This document shows positions 17,472-26,182 of a stretch of 64,000 nucleotides of DNA, piece after piece; the first letter of the stretch is position 1, and every line of letters starts with the position of its first letter. The notes beneath the pieces were generated by a model, which had not been told where the DNA came from, did no database searches, and was given only the letters and a program-made list of their open reading frames with translations. Source of the DNA: Stappia sp. BW2 (GTDB lineage Bacteria; Pseudomonadota; Alphaproteobacteria; Rhizobiales; Stappiaceae); contig NZ_VIRG01000052.1 of assembly GCF_008107695.1 (NCBI RefSeq), forward strand, positions 88,840 through 152,839, read 5' to 3'. The position numbers and the translations under genes are program-made.

Positions 17472-18278
17472 TTATGCGAAAGAGCAGGAAACGGACCCGA
17501 ACGGGCCGAAGTCGGCGTGAACCTTCGAACCGGGCGGGCATTCCACCGGCCTGATGAAGGATCCGGAGAGAATAATCTGTCCGGCTTCGATTGTCTGTCC
17601 GTAATCGGCCATGCGCCTCGCCAGCCAGACGACGGCCTCGACCGGATCGTTGAGAACGCCAGCGCCAAGACCGGTTTCCTCAACTTCGTTATTGCGGCTG
17701 ACGATGGCTCCGATCCAACGCAGGTCGGTGGTGGCGGGGGCGTGTTTCTCCACACCCAGCACTAGACCGGCATTGGCAGCGTTGTCGGCGATAGTGTCGA
17801 AGATCTTGCGGGCCTGACCGGTTTCCGGGTCGACCCGCTGGATACGGGTATCGAGAATTTCCAGGCTCGGGCAGACGTAATCCGTTGCCGCCAGAACGTC
17901 TTCTCGCGTGACATCGGCACCGCCAATTGAAGCCTTCATGACGAAGGCGATTTCCGCTTCGATCCGCGGCTGGATGAACCGGCCCTTGGGGACAGTGGCT
18001 CCGGTTTGAAACAGCATGTCGTCGAAGAGGACGCCGCTGTCCGGCGTGTCGATCTTGAGCGCATCCTGCATGGCTTTTGATGTCAGGCCGATCTTCCAGC
18101 CAATGGTCTTGCGGCCGTCGGCGAGCTTTGCCTTCGCAAATTCCTTCTGGATCGCATAGGCCCCGTCCATGTCGAGGTCCGGATGGCGCAGGGTCAGAAG
18201 GCCGATCTGCTCACGCGTCTTTTCCGCGTTCAGGAGATCGCCTGCCGCTTTGGAGATGTCTGCTTTGCTCAGGCTCAT
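17472..18278 (-). CDS. hpaH: 2-oxo-hept-4-ene-1,7-dioate hydratase (HpaH)
   Basis: A 268-residue member of the fumarylacetoacetase-like hydratase/decarboxylase family. IGWKIGLTSKAMQ and EAEIAFVMK carry the metal-binding Glu residues. It hydrates the dienoate made by HpaG. Its ATG overlaps the hpaG stop as ATGA. Position between hpaG and hpaI gives the specific name; by sequence alone MhpD-type hydratases are close. Confidence 0.92.
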   Translation of the reverse strand: MSLSKADISKAAGDLLNAEKTREQIGLLTLRHPDLDMDGAYAIQKEFAKAKLADGRKTIGWKIGLTSKAMQDALKIDTPDSGVLFDDMLFQTGATVPKGRFIQPRIEAEIAFVMKASIGGADVTREDVLAATDYVCPSLEILDTRIQRVDPETGQARKIFDTIADNAANAGLVLGVEKHAPATTDLRWIGAIVSRNNEVEETGLGAGVLNDPVEAVVWLARRMADYGQTIEAGQIILSGSFIRPVECPPGSKVHADFGPFGSVSCSFA

Positions 18279-19129
18279 TTTTCGTCCTCCACCCCATTGC
18301 GCAAGATGCCGATGCCTTCGACCTCGATCTCGACCACGTCACCGGGTTTCAGATAACGGGGAGGGTCGAAACGGGCGCCGGCGCCTGTCGGTGTTCCGGT
18401 GACGATGATGTCGCCGGGCTGAAGTGTCATGAAGGTCGAGATGTAGGCGATTTCCTCGCGGATCGGGAAGGTCATGCGCTTGAGGTAGTCGTCCTGGCGC
18501 AGCTCTCCGTTGACGCGGGTCTGAATGCGGGCCTCATCCAGTTGCGCAGCGTTTTCGAAAGGAACCAGCCAGGGGCCGATGGACCCAGACCTGTCCCAGT
18601 TCTTGCCCTGGGTGACGTTGAATTTCGCGTGCCGAACCCAGTCGCGGATGGAGCCTTCGTTGCACAGCGTCAGGGCGCAGATATGGTCGTAGGCGTCTTC
18701 CGCCCTGATCCGCCGGCCGGCCTTGCCGATGACGATGGCGACTTCACCCTCATAATCGAGCGTATGGTTTTCCGGTGGCCGGATCAGCGGCTGCTCGTGG
18801 CCGGTAAACCCGCTGGCAAACCGCGGGAACAGCGACATGTATTTCGGCTGCGCGCTGCCGTCCTTGTATTCCGCATTGCGGTCGGGAAAGTTGACGCCGA
18901 CACACAGGATCCGCGGTGCATTCGGCAGCACCATTTCATAGGTGAAATCGGACTGCGTGACCGGTTTGTCCATTGCGGCTGCAACGAGATCCCGCAGGCC
19001 ATCGGCGTGGATGGCGTCGTAAAGCGTTGGCCACTGCGGAAAGTCTGGCGACAGGGCGATCATGCCGGTATCGGTGACGGCACCGTAATATTGTTTGCCG
19101 TCGGCGCTGTAAGTCGCGAGCCGGGTCAT
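18275..19129 (-). CDS. hpaG: Fumarylacetoacetate hydrolase family protein, likely HpaG isomerase/decarboxylase
   Basis: A 284-residue FAH-family enzyme with the metal motif HTLDYEGEVAIVIGK, then VTQGKNWDRSGSIGPWLVP and TGTPTGAGA near the C-terminus. In this operon it should act on 5-carboxymethyl-2-hydroxymuconate-derived acid (OPET decarboxylase activity). E. coli HpaG is a two-domain fusion of about 430 residues, while this protein is a single domain. The separate HpaF gene upstream supplies the isomerase step. The start overlaps the decarboxylase stop by ATGA. Confidence 0.85.
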   Translation of the reverse strand: MTRLATYSADGKQYYGAVTDTGMIALSPDFPQWPTLYDAIHADGLRDLVAAAMDKPVTQSDFTYEMVLPNAPRILCVGVNFPDRNAEYKDGSAQPKYMSLFPRFASGFTGHEQPLIRPPENHTLDYEGEVAIVIGKAGRRIRAEDAYDHICALTLCNEGSIRDWVRHAKFNVTQGKNWDRSGSIGPWLVPFENAAQLDEARIQTRVNGELRQDDYLKRMTFPIREEIAYISTFMTLQPGDIIVTGTPTGAGARFDPPRYLKPGDVVEIEVEGIGILRNGVEDEK

Positions 19130-20544
19130 GCGGGCTCCCTGTTTCTGGCAATTTCAAGGATGACGCCAAAGGCGAAGTCGACATCTTCCTGTGTGCAGTC
19201 GAACTGTCCGACCTGAAATCGGATCACTTTAGCGCCGTCGAGCAAGGTCTGGGTCAGGTAGATCCGCCCATCATCATTGATGGCATCGACAAGCGTCTGG
19301 TTGAGTGTGTCGAGGTCCTGCGCACCTGCTGGGGCGTAGCGAAAGCTGAACAGGGACAGGACAGGCTCGGAGGTTATCTCGAAATCGGGTTCGGCGCGCA
19401 GGCGTTCGGCGAGCGCGACCGACCAGTCGACGTGGTTGCGCAGTCGCTGCCGCAGGTCTTCAAGGCCATAGGAGCGTAGCAGGAACCAGAGTTTCAGCGC
19501 CCGGAACCGGCGGCCGAGCGGAATGGACCATTCGGAATAGTTGACGATGCCGTCATGGCCGTGTGTCTTCAGATATTCCGGCCGGATTGCCAGCGTGCGC
19601 ACGAGGTCTTCCGGATCGCGGACGAAATGAGCGGAACAATCGAACTGGGCGCCGAGCCATTTGTGTGGATTGAAGACCATGGAATCGACCCTCTCGACAC
19701 CAGCCCAGAGGTCCCGGTATTCGGGCGCGATCATGGCTGCGCCCGCCCAGGCAGCGTCGAGATGGACATAAAGGCCGAAGTCCTTCGCGACGGCGACGAC
19801 AGAGGCAACATCGTCGGACGCGCCGACGCCGGTTCCGCCGGTACAGGCGATAATGCCCGCAGGACGGTATCCGGCAGCAAGATCCACTTCGATAGCGGTG
19901 CGCAGGGCGACCGGATCCATGGACCGGTGTTGCCCCTGAACCGGGATCCGCACCAGATTGTCCTGCCCGATGCCGGAGATCCAGATGGCTCTGTCGATGG
20001 AGGTGTGGACCTCGTTGGAGGAATAGACCCGCAGGCGCGGCTGGCCGCTGAGACCGGCCTTGTTGCCGTCCCACGAAAGGGCGCGCTCGCGCATGGTCAG
20101 CACGGCGGCCAGCGTTGCGGTGGACGCGCTGTCCTGGATCACCCCGGTAAAGCTCTCGGGCAGTCCGACGGCCTGGCGCAGCCAGTCCATCATCCTCGTT
20201 TCCATCTCGGTGGCGGCAGGAGAGGTCTGCCACAGCATGCACTGGGCCGCCATGGCGGTGACGAGATATTCCGCCAGCATTGACGGCGGAGAGGCATTGG
20301 CCGGGAAATAGGCAAAGAAGCGCGGGTGCTGCCAATGGGTCATGCCCGGTAGCACGATCTTCTCGAAATCCGCGAAGATTTTCTCCATCTCCTCGGCAAG
20401 CTCCGGCGGAGCCTCGGGGAGTGCGTTGAGGATCTCGCCAGGTTTCACCTGGGCGCGGACAGGCCGCTGCCGGAGGGTCTGGTGATAGTCTGCGGCCCAG
20501 TCGGCCACACGCCGGCTCCAGCCGGCAAAATCAGTCCAGTTCAT
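19126..20544 (-). CDS. PLP-dependent aromatic L-amino acid decarboxylase family protein
   Basis: A 472-residue group II decarboxylase. The PLP lysine lies in FNPHKWLGAQFDCS, preceded by YVHLDAAWAGAAM, and the substrate-pocket segment THWQHPRFFAYFPANAS is typical of DOPA/tryptophan/tyrosine decarboxylases. The ATG at 20544 is used; an upstream open frame overlaps hpaD. It is inside the hpa operon and coupled to hpaG by ATGA. That suggests it makes tyramine or dopamine, which would later give hydroxyphenylacetates. Substrate is inference. Confidence 0.88.
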   Translation of the reverse strand: MNWTDFAGWSRRVADWAADYHQTLRQRPVRAQVKPGEILNALPEAPPELAEEMEKIFADFEKIVLPGMTHWQHPRFFAYFPANASPPSMLAEYLVTAMAAQCMLWQTSPAATEMETRMMDWLRQAVGLPESFTGVIQDSASTATLAAVLTMRERALSWDGNKAGLSGQPRLRVYSSNEVHTSIDRAIWISGIGQDNLVRIPVQGQHRSMDPVALRTAIEVDLAAGYRPAGIIACTGGTGVGASDDVASVVAVAKDFGLYVHLDAAWAGAAMIAPEYRDLWAGVERVDSMVFNPHKWLGAQFDCSAHFVRDPEDLVRTLAIRPEYLKTHGHDGIVNYSEWSIPLGRRFRALKLWFLLRSYGLEDLRQRLRNHVDWSVALAERLRAEPDFEITSEPVLSLFSFRYAPAGAQDLDTLNQTLVDAINDDGRIYLTQTLLDGAKVIRFQVGQFDCTQEDVDFAFGVILEIARNREPA

Positions 20545-20573
20545 TGCGTTGGTCCAACCGTTGTCTCTCTCAC

Positions 20574-21554
20574 CTATGGCGCAACAATCGGTTGTGCGGC
20601 AAGGCTGGGGGGCTGAACTTCCGTTCCCTCGAAGAGAGAGCCTTCCTCGAACCAGCTTCTGGGAGCCGGCGCGCCCCACAATGTCTGGCGCTGCGGATCC
20701 TTCAGGTCCCACTTGATCGGTTCCAGATCCGGATCGACCGTCTGGTAGTCCGAGCAGTAGATCTCGATCCGGTGGCCGTCCGGATCACGGATGTAGAGGA
20801 AGAAGGCGTTGGAAATGCCGTGGCGGCCCGGGCCGCGTTCGATGTTGGACACCCAGCCGGTGGTAGCCATCAAATCCAGAAGATCGATGATGTTGAGCGG
20901 GGTCGGCACCCAGAACGCGGTGTGATGCAGGCGCGGCCCCTTGCCGTTGGTGAAGGCAATGTCGTGGACACCGCCCTTGCGGTGGGTCCAGGCGGCCCAC
21001 AGGCGGCCGCTTTCCTCGTCCTCGGTATATTCGGTCACCCGGAAGCCGAGCTCGTTGTAGAAGGCGACAGAGGCATCGACGTCCGGCGAGAAGCAGTTGA
21101 AATGATCAATCCTGAGCGGCTTCACGCCCTTGTAGAGTGCGTATTTCTGATGGATCGGCGGCAGGCGGTCCATCTTCGCATAGAATTCCAGCGGTATGCC
21201 GTGCGGGTCGCGAGTGCGGAAGGTGCGTGACTGGTAGGGCCGCTCGACCCAGTCGACCAGAAGGCCCTTGCCCTTGAAATAGGCGGCTGCCTTGTCGAGA
21301 TTTTCCTCGTCGAACACCTTGAAGCCGAGATCGCGCGCGGAGGCTTCCGCCGATTTGCGTAACACCAGGCAATGGTGGCCGCGCTCTTCCATGGCGCGCA
21401 GATAGATGGCGTCGCCGGTTTCGTCCGTCACCTGAAGGCCAAGCGTATCGACGTAGAAGGCCCGGCTTCTGGCCAGATCCGTAACGCCGAGTTCCACATG
21501 GCTGAGGCGGACGATGTTGAAGGGCGGGTAGAGATTGGGTGCCGGAATGGGCAT
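20574..21554 (-). CDS. hpaD: Homoprotocatechuate (3,4-dihydroxyphenylacetate) 2,3-dioxygenase
   Basis: A 326-residue extradiol dioxygenase of the type I vicinal oxygen chelate superfamily with two VOC modules. The catalytic module has the iron ligands His in GPRLHHTAFWVP and Glu in HRIEIYCSD, with IDHFNCF before. Length and sequence style resemble the Brevibacterium/Arthrobacter enzymes rather than the LigB-type E. coli HpaD. It opens the ring of homoprotocatechuate to 5-carboxymethyl-2-hydroxymuconate semialdehyde. Confidence 0.92.
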   Translation of the reverse strand: MPIPAPNLYPPFNIVRLSHVELGVTDLARSRAFYVDTLGLQVTDETGDAIYLRAMEERGHHCLVLRKSAEASARDLGFKVFDEENLDKAAAYFKGKGLLVDWVERPYQSRTFRTRDPHGIPLEFYAKMDRLPPIHQKYALYKGVKPLRIDHFNCFSPDVDASVAFYNELGFRVTEYTEDEESGRLWAAWTHRKGGVHDIAFTNGKGPRLHHTAFWVPTPLNIIDLLDLMATTGWVSNIERGPGRHGISNAFFLYIRDPDGHRIEIYCSDYQTVDPDLEPIKWDLKDPQRQTLWGAPAPRSWFEEGSLFEGTEVQPPSLAAQPIVAP

Positions 21555-21581
21555 GAGGTCCTCCCAGAAGATTTATTTTTA

Positions 21582-23093
21582 TCAGGCCCCGAGGCGCGGG
21601 ATTGCGTGCTGTCCCGTCGCAAAGCCGATGTGTTTCTGTTCCATGTAGAATTCAAACGACCAGTCGCCGCCGTCGCGGCCGATACCGCTGGCCTTGACGC
21701 CGCCAAAGGGCGTGGGCAGGTGACGGACGTTTTCCGAGTTCACCCAGATCATGCCCGCTTCCAGACTGTTGGTGAACCGCAATGCCCGCGTCAGGTCGTT
21801 GGTCCAGACGTAACCGGTCAGGCCATAGGGGATGTCGTTGGCGATCTGCAGCGCTTCTTCCTCCGAGCCGAAGCGGATGGAGGTCAGAACGGGGCCGAAG
21901 ATTTCCTCCTGGGCGATCTTCATGTCGTTGTTCGCGCCGGTGAAGAGGGTGGGGCGCACGAAGCAGCCTTCGGTGCCGACGCGGGTTCCTCCGGCGGCAA
22001 TCGTTGCGCCATCCTGTCGGGCCGTTTCGAAGTATCCGGTGACCTTGTCGAAATGGGTCTTGTGGATCAGTGGGCCAATTTCGGTCGTCGGGTCGAGCGG
22101 ATGACCGACCTTGATGTTGTTGACGCGTTCGATGAGCTTTGCTTCGAATTCATCGGCAATCGTGTCCTGCACCAGAAGGCGCGAGGACGAGGTGCAGCGT
22201 TCGCCGTTCAGCGAATAGATCATGAAGACCGCCGCATCCAGTGCGCGGGCGAGATCGGCATCGTCGAAGACGATGACGGGGTTCTTGCCGCCAAGTTCGA
22301 AATGGACCCGCTTCAGGGTTTCCGCGCCCTGACGCATGATCATGGATCCGGTGCGGCTCTCGCCGACAAAGGCGATGGCCTTGATGTCCGGATGCTCGGT
22401 CAAGGCCTTGCCGGCTTCCTCACCCGGCCCGTTGACCAGGTTCCAGACACCTTTCGGCAGGCCGGCTTCCTCAGCGATTTCCATCAGGATGCGAGCGGTT
22501 ATGGGGGAGAACTCCGCTGGCTTGTGCACCACGGTGCAGCCTGCCGCCAGGGCCGGAGCGATTTTCCAGGTCGACAGCATGAAGGGCGTGTTCCAGGGGG
22601 TGATCACGCCGACCGGGCCGATGGGCACGCGTGTCGTGATGTTCATGAGGGTCGGTGAGGGCAGGGCCTGGCCGTCGCGGGCACCCGGCGCCTTGTCGGC
22701 GAAGAAGCGGAAATTCTCGGCGCCGCGCAGGGCCGCCTTCGACATGAAACGCAGCGCCTGACCGGTATCCCAGCATTCGCAAAAGGCGATTTCCTCCGCG
22801 CGGGCAACAATGCCGTCTGCGATCTTGTGCAGGATCTTCTTGCGGTCCGCCGCGGCCATGTCGCGCCAGGCGGGAAAGGCGTCTTTTGCGGCCCTGGCGG
22901 CCGCATCGATATCGGCGGCATCGCCCTGGGCCACCTGGCAGATCAAGCTGTCGTCCACCGGGGAAGTGGTTTCGAAACTCGCACCGGAGGTAGCAGAGCA
23001 GGCCTTGCCGCCGATCTGGTTGAGGACGCCGGTTTCCCGGAACCGGGCGAGATAGGTTTCAAGCTTGTCGATGTTGTTCTGTAGATCGGACAT
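21582..23093 (-). CDS. hpaE: 5-carboxymethyl-2-hydroxymuconate semialdehyde dehydrogenase
   Basis: A 503-residue aldehyde dehydrogenase. Catalytic Glu lies in FELGGKNPV and Cys in NGERCTSSSRLLV; the NAD-binding GESRTG motif is present. It oxidises the ring-cleavage semialdehyde to the trioic acid. Neighbouring hpaD and hpaF give the specific assignment. Three bases separate its start from the hpaF stop. Confidence 0.94.
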   Translation of the reverse strand: MSDLQNNIDKLETYLARFRETGVLNQIGGKACSATSGASFETTSPVDDSLICQVAQGDAADIDAAARAAKDAFPAWRDMAAADRKKILHKIADGIVARAEEIAFCECWDTGQALRFMSKAALRGAENFRFFADKAPGARDGQALPSPTLMNITTRVPIGPVGVITPWNTPFMLSTWKIAPALAAGCTVVHKPAEFSPITARILMEIAEEAGLPKGVWNLVNGPGEEAGKALTEHPDIKAIAFVGESRTGSMIMRQGAETLKRVHFELGGKNPVIVFDDADLARALDAAVFMIYSLNGERCTSSSRLLVQDTIADEFEAKLIERVNNIKVGHPLDPTTEIGPLIHKTHFDKVTGYFETARQDGATIAAGGTRVGTEGCFVRPTLFTGANNDMKIAQEEIFGPVLTSIRFGSEEEALQIANDIPYGLTGYVWTNDLTRALRFTNSLEAGMIWVNSENVRHLPTPFGGVKASGIGRDGGDWSFEFYMEQKHIGFATGQHAIPRLGA

Positions 23094-23096
23094 GGA

Positions 23097-23483
23097 TCAG
23101 GCAGTCCCCAAATGGTCGCGAATGGTGCCCGTCTTGGGCGAAAGGTCCGGGTCGATGTCGCGCATCTCGAGCGATAGCGCGAGCGAACTGCTTGTCAGGA
23201 CAGGTTCCAGAAATGCCTTTGCCGCATCGAACAGGCGCTCGGCTGCTTCGCGCTTGACGTCGTCCGACCGCCCGCCGCGCAGACGCACGGAAATGTCGAT
23301 GAAGGCATGTTTCGGGTCGCCATCGGCAATTGAATAGTGGTCGCACCGAATGGCCCGCACGCGCAGGCCGGGCATTGGCAAGGCCTCTATAGCGGCCGCC
23401 TGGGCGCGCAGATGCTCACACAAGCCCTGGATGTCTGCCCGCTGGTCCAGGTTGGCGGAATATTCCAGCGATATGTGCGGCAT
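23097..23483 (-). CDS. hpaF: 5-carboxymethyl-2-hydroxymuconate delta-isomerase
   Basis: A 128-residue protein of the tautomerase superfamily (CHMI). The start MPHISLEYSANL exposes the N-terminal Pro that acts as catalytic base after Met removal, as in the E. coli enzyme. The later VRAIRCDHYSIADG segment is typical. It is the first gene of the leftward hpa operon and lies opposite the MarR gene, with the operator candidate at 23493-23519 only ten bases upstream of its start. Confidence 0.92.
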   Translation of the reverse strand: MPHISLEYSANLDQRADIQGLCEHLRAQAAAIEALPMPGLRVRAIRCDHYSIADGDPKHAFIDISVRLRGGRSDDVKREAAERLFDAAKAFLEPVLTSSSLALSLEMRDIDPDLSPKTGTIRDHLGTA

Positions 23484-23492
23484 GGGATTTCC

Positions 23493-23519
23493 TTAACAGT
23501 GCAATATTTGTTATGTTAA
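23493..23519. promoter_or_regulatory. Candidate HpaR (MarR) operator
   Basis: TTAACA and TGTTAA form a perfect inverted repeat with a 15-base spacer, and within it CAA and TTG are also symmetric. The site fills the short gap between hpaF and the divergent MarR-type gene, so it probably represses both. Confidence 0.6.
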
Positions 23520-23585
23520 ATATATGAGATGGAAACTGTCAAACTTTTTGTGTCCAACAATCTGCCAATTCGCTATGGACCTTGC

Positions 23586-24038
23586 ATGACCGACGACACT
23601 GAAATCGCAGGTAGCCCCGTGCTGCCGTCCACAAGACGCTCCATCCCGATTGCGCTGATCCGGGCGCGGGAAAAGGTCATGGGGCCGATCCGGGAAATGC
23701 TCTCCGACTGCGGCATCACCGAGCAGCAGTGGCGCATCTTGCGGGTGCTGGAAGAGTTTGGACCCCAGGATGCTTCAACCCTGGCGGAGCGCGCCTGCCT
23801 GCTGCTGCCCAGTCAGACGAGAATCGTTCAGACACTTCTGGAAAAGGGATTTGTGACCCGTCAGGTGGACGAGAAGGACCGGCGCAAGCAGACGGTTGCG
23901 ATTACACCGGCCGGGCAGGCGATCATTGATGACAAGCTTCAGGACGCCAAGGCCATTGCAGCCCGTATCGAAGAGGTGATCGGCAAGGAGAAGCTGGCCC
24001 AACTGCTGGACATTCTGGAGGATTTCCAGAAGCTTTGA
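23586..24038 (+). CDS. hpaR: MarR-family regulator of homoprotocatechuate degradation
   Basis: A 150-residue MarR protein with the winged-helix region QWRILRVLEEFGPQDASTLAERACLL and the wing DEKDRRKQTVAIT. The typical HpaR N-terminus with an IALIRAREKVMGPIREML helix is present. The ATG at 23586 gives the family length; an in-frame ATG at 23529 would add 19 residues without a ribosome site. HpaR represses the meta-cleavage operon until hydroxyphenylacetates bind. The divergent hpaF supports this. Confidence 0.86.
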   Translation: MTDDTEIAGSPVLPSTRRSIPIALIRAREKVMGPIREMLSDCGITEQQWRILRVLEEFGPQDASTLAERACLLLPSQTRIVQTLLEKGFVTRQVDEKDRRKQTVAITPAGQAIIDDKLQDAKAIAARIEEVIGKEKLAQLLDILEDFQKL

Positions 24039-24062
24039 AGGCCGGGCGCATCGCTGCCAGGC

Positions 24063-24086
24063 ACCCGGAGCGCATAGGCTCCGGGT
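24063..24086. terminator. Weak hairpin between convergent hpaR and aminotransferase genes
   Basis: ACCCGGAG pairs with CTCCGGGT over an eight-base loop. No T run follows on either strand, so it may be a bidirectional or factor-assisted stop between two convergent units. It lies 25 bases after the hpaR stop. Confidence 0.4.
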
Positions 24087-24150
24087 TCTGGACTGCGAGT
24101 GACAGTGACCGCCCCGTCACAGTGAGCGTTTGAGGACGCCTCTGCGGCAA

Positions 24151-25506
24151 TTAGCCGGAAACCGCCTTCAGGCCGGTTTCGACACCCGAAAGGATCTTCT
24201 GCACATTGTCCTCGGTTACGATCAGCGGCGGTGAGAAGATGGCGTTGTTGCCCGAGACGCGGATCATGACACCGTCCGCATAGGCGGCCTGCTGGAGTTT
24301 CATCGGCACGTCCTTCGCGCAAGGCTTCTTGCTGGCACGGTCGGAGACGAGTTCGATGGCACACATCAGGCCTTCGCCGCGCACATCGCCGATCAGCTCG
24401 AAGCGTTCCTGCAGACCCTTCAGGCCACCAAGCAGTTCCTTGCCGCGCGCAGCGGCGTTTTCATGCACTTTCAGGCGGCGGATTTCAGCAAGGGCGGCCA
24501 GGGCAGCTGCGGCACCGACAGGGTGGCCCGAATAGGTGTAGCCGGTGTCGATGGAAGCGATGCCACTGGTGTCCTTTTCGAAGACCTCTGCCACATGGCC
24601 GGCGATCATCACCGCGCCGAACGGAAAGTAACCGTTGGTGATGGCTTTTGCCGTGCACATGAAGTCCGGCTGAACGCCCCAGTGACGCGCGCCGCTTTCG
24701 CTGCCGGTGCGGCCGAAGGCGGTGATGACTTCGTCGGAGATCAGCAGGATGCCGTTGCGGTCGCAGATCTCGCGCACCATCGGCATGAAGCTCGGGTGCG
24801 GTGGCATGACGCCGCCGGCGCCGAGCACGGGTTCCATGATGAAGGCGGCAATGGTGCCGGCGCCTTGGAAGGCGATCTCGTCTTCAAGGGCAGAGGCACA
24901 AAGCTGGGCGAGCTTGGCCGGATCGCTCTCGTTGAACGGATTGCGGTAGGTGTATGGCGCGGGAATGTGGAAGCAGCCAGGCAGCAGCGGCTCATAGGCA
25001 TTGCGGAACTTGCCGTTGCCGTTGACGCTGGCGCCGCCGAAATGGGTGCCGTGATAGCCTTTCTTCAGGCTGAGGAACTTGGTGCGGCCGGCTTCGCCGC
25101 GAATGCGGTGATACTGGCGAGCGAGCTTGAGGGCGACTTCGACCGAATCCGATCCACCGGACGTGAAGAAGGCGCGTGTCAGCCCATCCGGGCCGAAGAA
25201 ATCGGCCAGTTCGTAGGAGAGTTCGATCACCTTGTCGTTCGAAGTGCCGCGGAAGATCGAATAATAGGGCAGGGCGTTCAACTGGTCGGCAATGGCCTGT
25301 TTCACCGGTTCGCAGGAATAGCCCAGGTTGACGTTCCACAGCCCGCCGACGGCATCGAGGACTTCGTGACCGTCAACATCGGTGATGAAAACGTCGCGGC
25401 CGCCGGTCACGATCGTCGGCAGGTTGTTCTGGCTGTCCGCTGGGTGCGCCATCGGATGCCAGACATGGCGGGCGTTGTTTTCCTTCAGGAAGTTGGAATC
25501 CTTCAT
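24151..25506 (-). CDS. Class III aminotransferase (omega-transaminase type)
   Basis: A 451-residue PLP enzyme of fold type I, class III. The Lys that binds PLP lies in CTAKAITNGYFPFGAVM; the upstream SDEVITAFGRTGS and SGGSDSVEVALKLARQYH are standard. The sequence resembles the pyruvate-dependent amine or beta-alanine/taurine transaminases. It is the last gene of an iclR-HAD-aminotransferase unit (one base separates it from the HAD gene). Its amine substrate is unknown; the divergent transporter and aldehyde dehydrogenase suggest the aldehyde product is oxidised next. Confidence 0.88.
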   Translation of the reverse strand: MKDSNFLKENNARHVWHPMAHPADSQNNLPTIVTGGRDVFITDVDGHEVLDAVGGLWNVNLGYSCEPVKQAIADQLNALPYYSIFRGTSNDKVIELSYELADFFGPDGLTRAFFTSGGSDSVEVALKLARQYHRIRGEAGRTKFLSLKKGYHGTHFGGASVNGNGKFRNAYEPLLPGCFHIPAPYTYRNPFNESDPAKLAQLCASALEDEIAFQGAGTIAAFIMEPVLGAGGVMPPHPSFMPMVREICDRNGILLISDEVITAFGRTGSESGARHWGVQPDFMCTAKAITNGYFPFGAVMIAGHVAEVFEKDTSGIASIDTGYTYSGHPVGAAAALAALAEIRRLKVHENAAARGKELLGGLKGLQERFELIGDVRGEGLMCAIELVSDRASKKPCAKDVPMKLQQAAYADGVMIRVSGNNAIFSPPLIVTEDNVQKILSGVETGLKAVSG

Positions 25507-25507
25507 G

Positions 25508-26182
25508 TCATGTCTCCTTGGGTAATTTGGTCAGGCCGAGCAGTGACAGCGCCTGGTCATATGAGGATCGGGGGGAAAGAACGTTGAAGTGGACCGTCTG
25601 GAGGCCGGCTGCCTCTGCACCGCGAATATTGCGCAACTGATCGTCGACGAAGACGCAGGCGGACGCGGGCAGGCCGAGTTCATCCAGGCACAACTGGTAG
25701 GCGCGCGGGTCAGGTTTCAGAATTCCGGTGTAGGTCGCGTCGACGATGACGTCGAAATCATCCAGAAAGGTGAGCTTTTTTCTGAAGTCCGCGCCGTAGA
25801 AGAGGTCCAGCTCATTGGACAGGACAGCAAGCTTGCAGCCCGCCTGTTTGGCGAGGCGGATGGCGGCGAGCGCTTCCGCCCGCATGACGGCATCCGGATC
25901 AGCGCCGCGCGCAGCCTTCACGAATTCGGCCATTTTCGTCCAGCTGTTGCCAGTCAGCTCGGCAACCTCCTGCGTGCGCCGGTGCCAGTAGTCACGCTCG
26001 GAAATTTGGTCCCGCTGCATGGCCTGCCAGAGACTGTCCGTTTCCGGTTCGAACGGACCACGCCAGGTGAGTGTGCCTGGGGCGAGCCCGAGGGCTTGTT
26101 CGGTCAGGTCGTGGGTCTCGAACAGCGTGCGGGTGACAACCCCGCCGAAATCGAGCACCAGAGCTTTGGTGTCATGCGGCAT
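25508..26182 (-). CDS. HAD-superfamily hydrolase (subfamily IA)
   Basis: A 224-residue haloacid dehalogenase-like protein. Motif I is LVLDFGGVVT, an FGG variant in which the second Asp of DxD is replaced by Gly, as in several dehalogenase-like or epoxide-hydrolase N-domain HADs. Motif II (LAVLSNELD), motif III (LKPDPRAYQ) and motif IV (CVFVDDQLRN) are present. It overlaps the end of the IclR gene by 11 bases. The altered motif I makes simple phosphatase function uncertain. Confidence 0.82.
   Translation of the reverse strand: MPHDTKALVLDFGGVVTRTLFETHDLTEQALGLAPGTLTWRGPFEPETDSLWQAMQRDQISERDYWHRRTQEVAELTGNSWTKMAEFVKAARGADPDAVMRAEALAAIRLAKQAGCKLAVLSNELDLFYGADFRKKLTFLDDFDVIVDATYTGILKPDPRAYQLCLDELGLPASACVFVDDQLRNIRGAEAAGLQTVHFNVLSPRSSYDQALSLLGLTKLPKET

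Noticed and set aside
24463..25587. 374-codon rightward open frame
   Set aside because: Antisense to the class III aminotransferase, which has complete PLP motifs.
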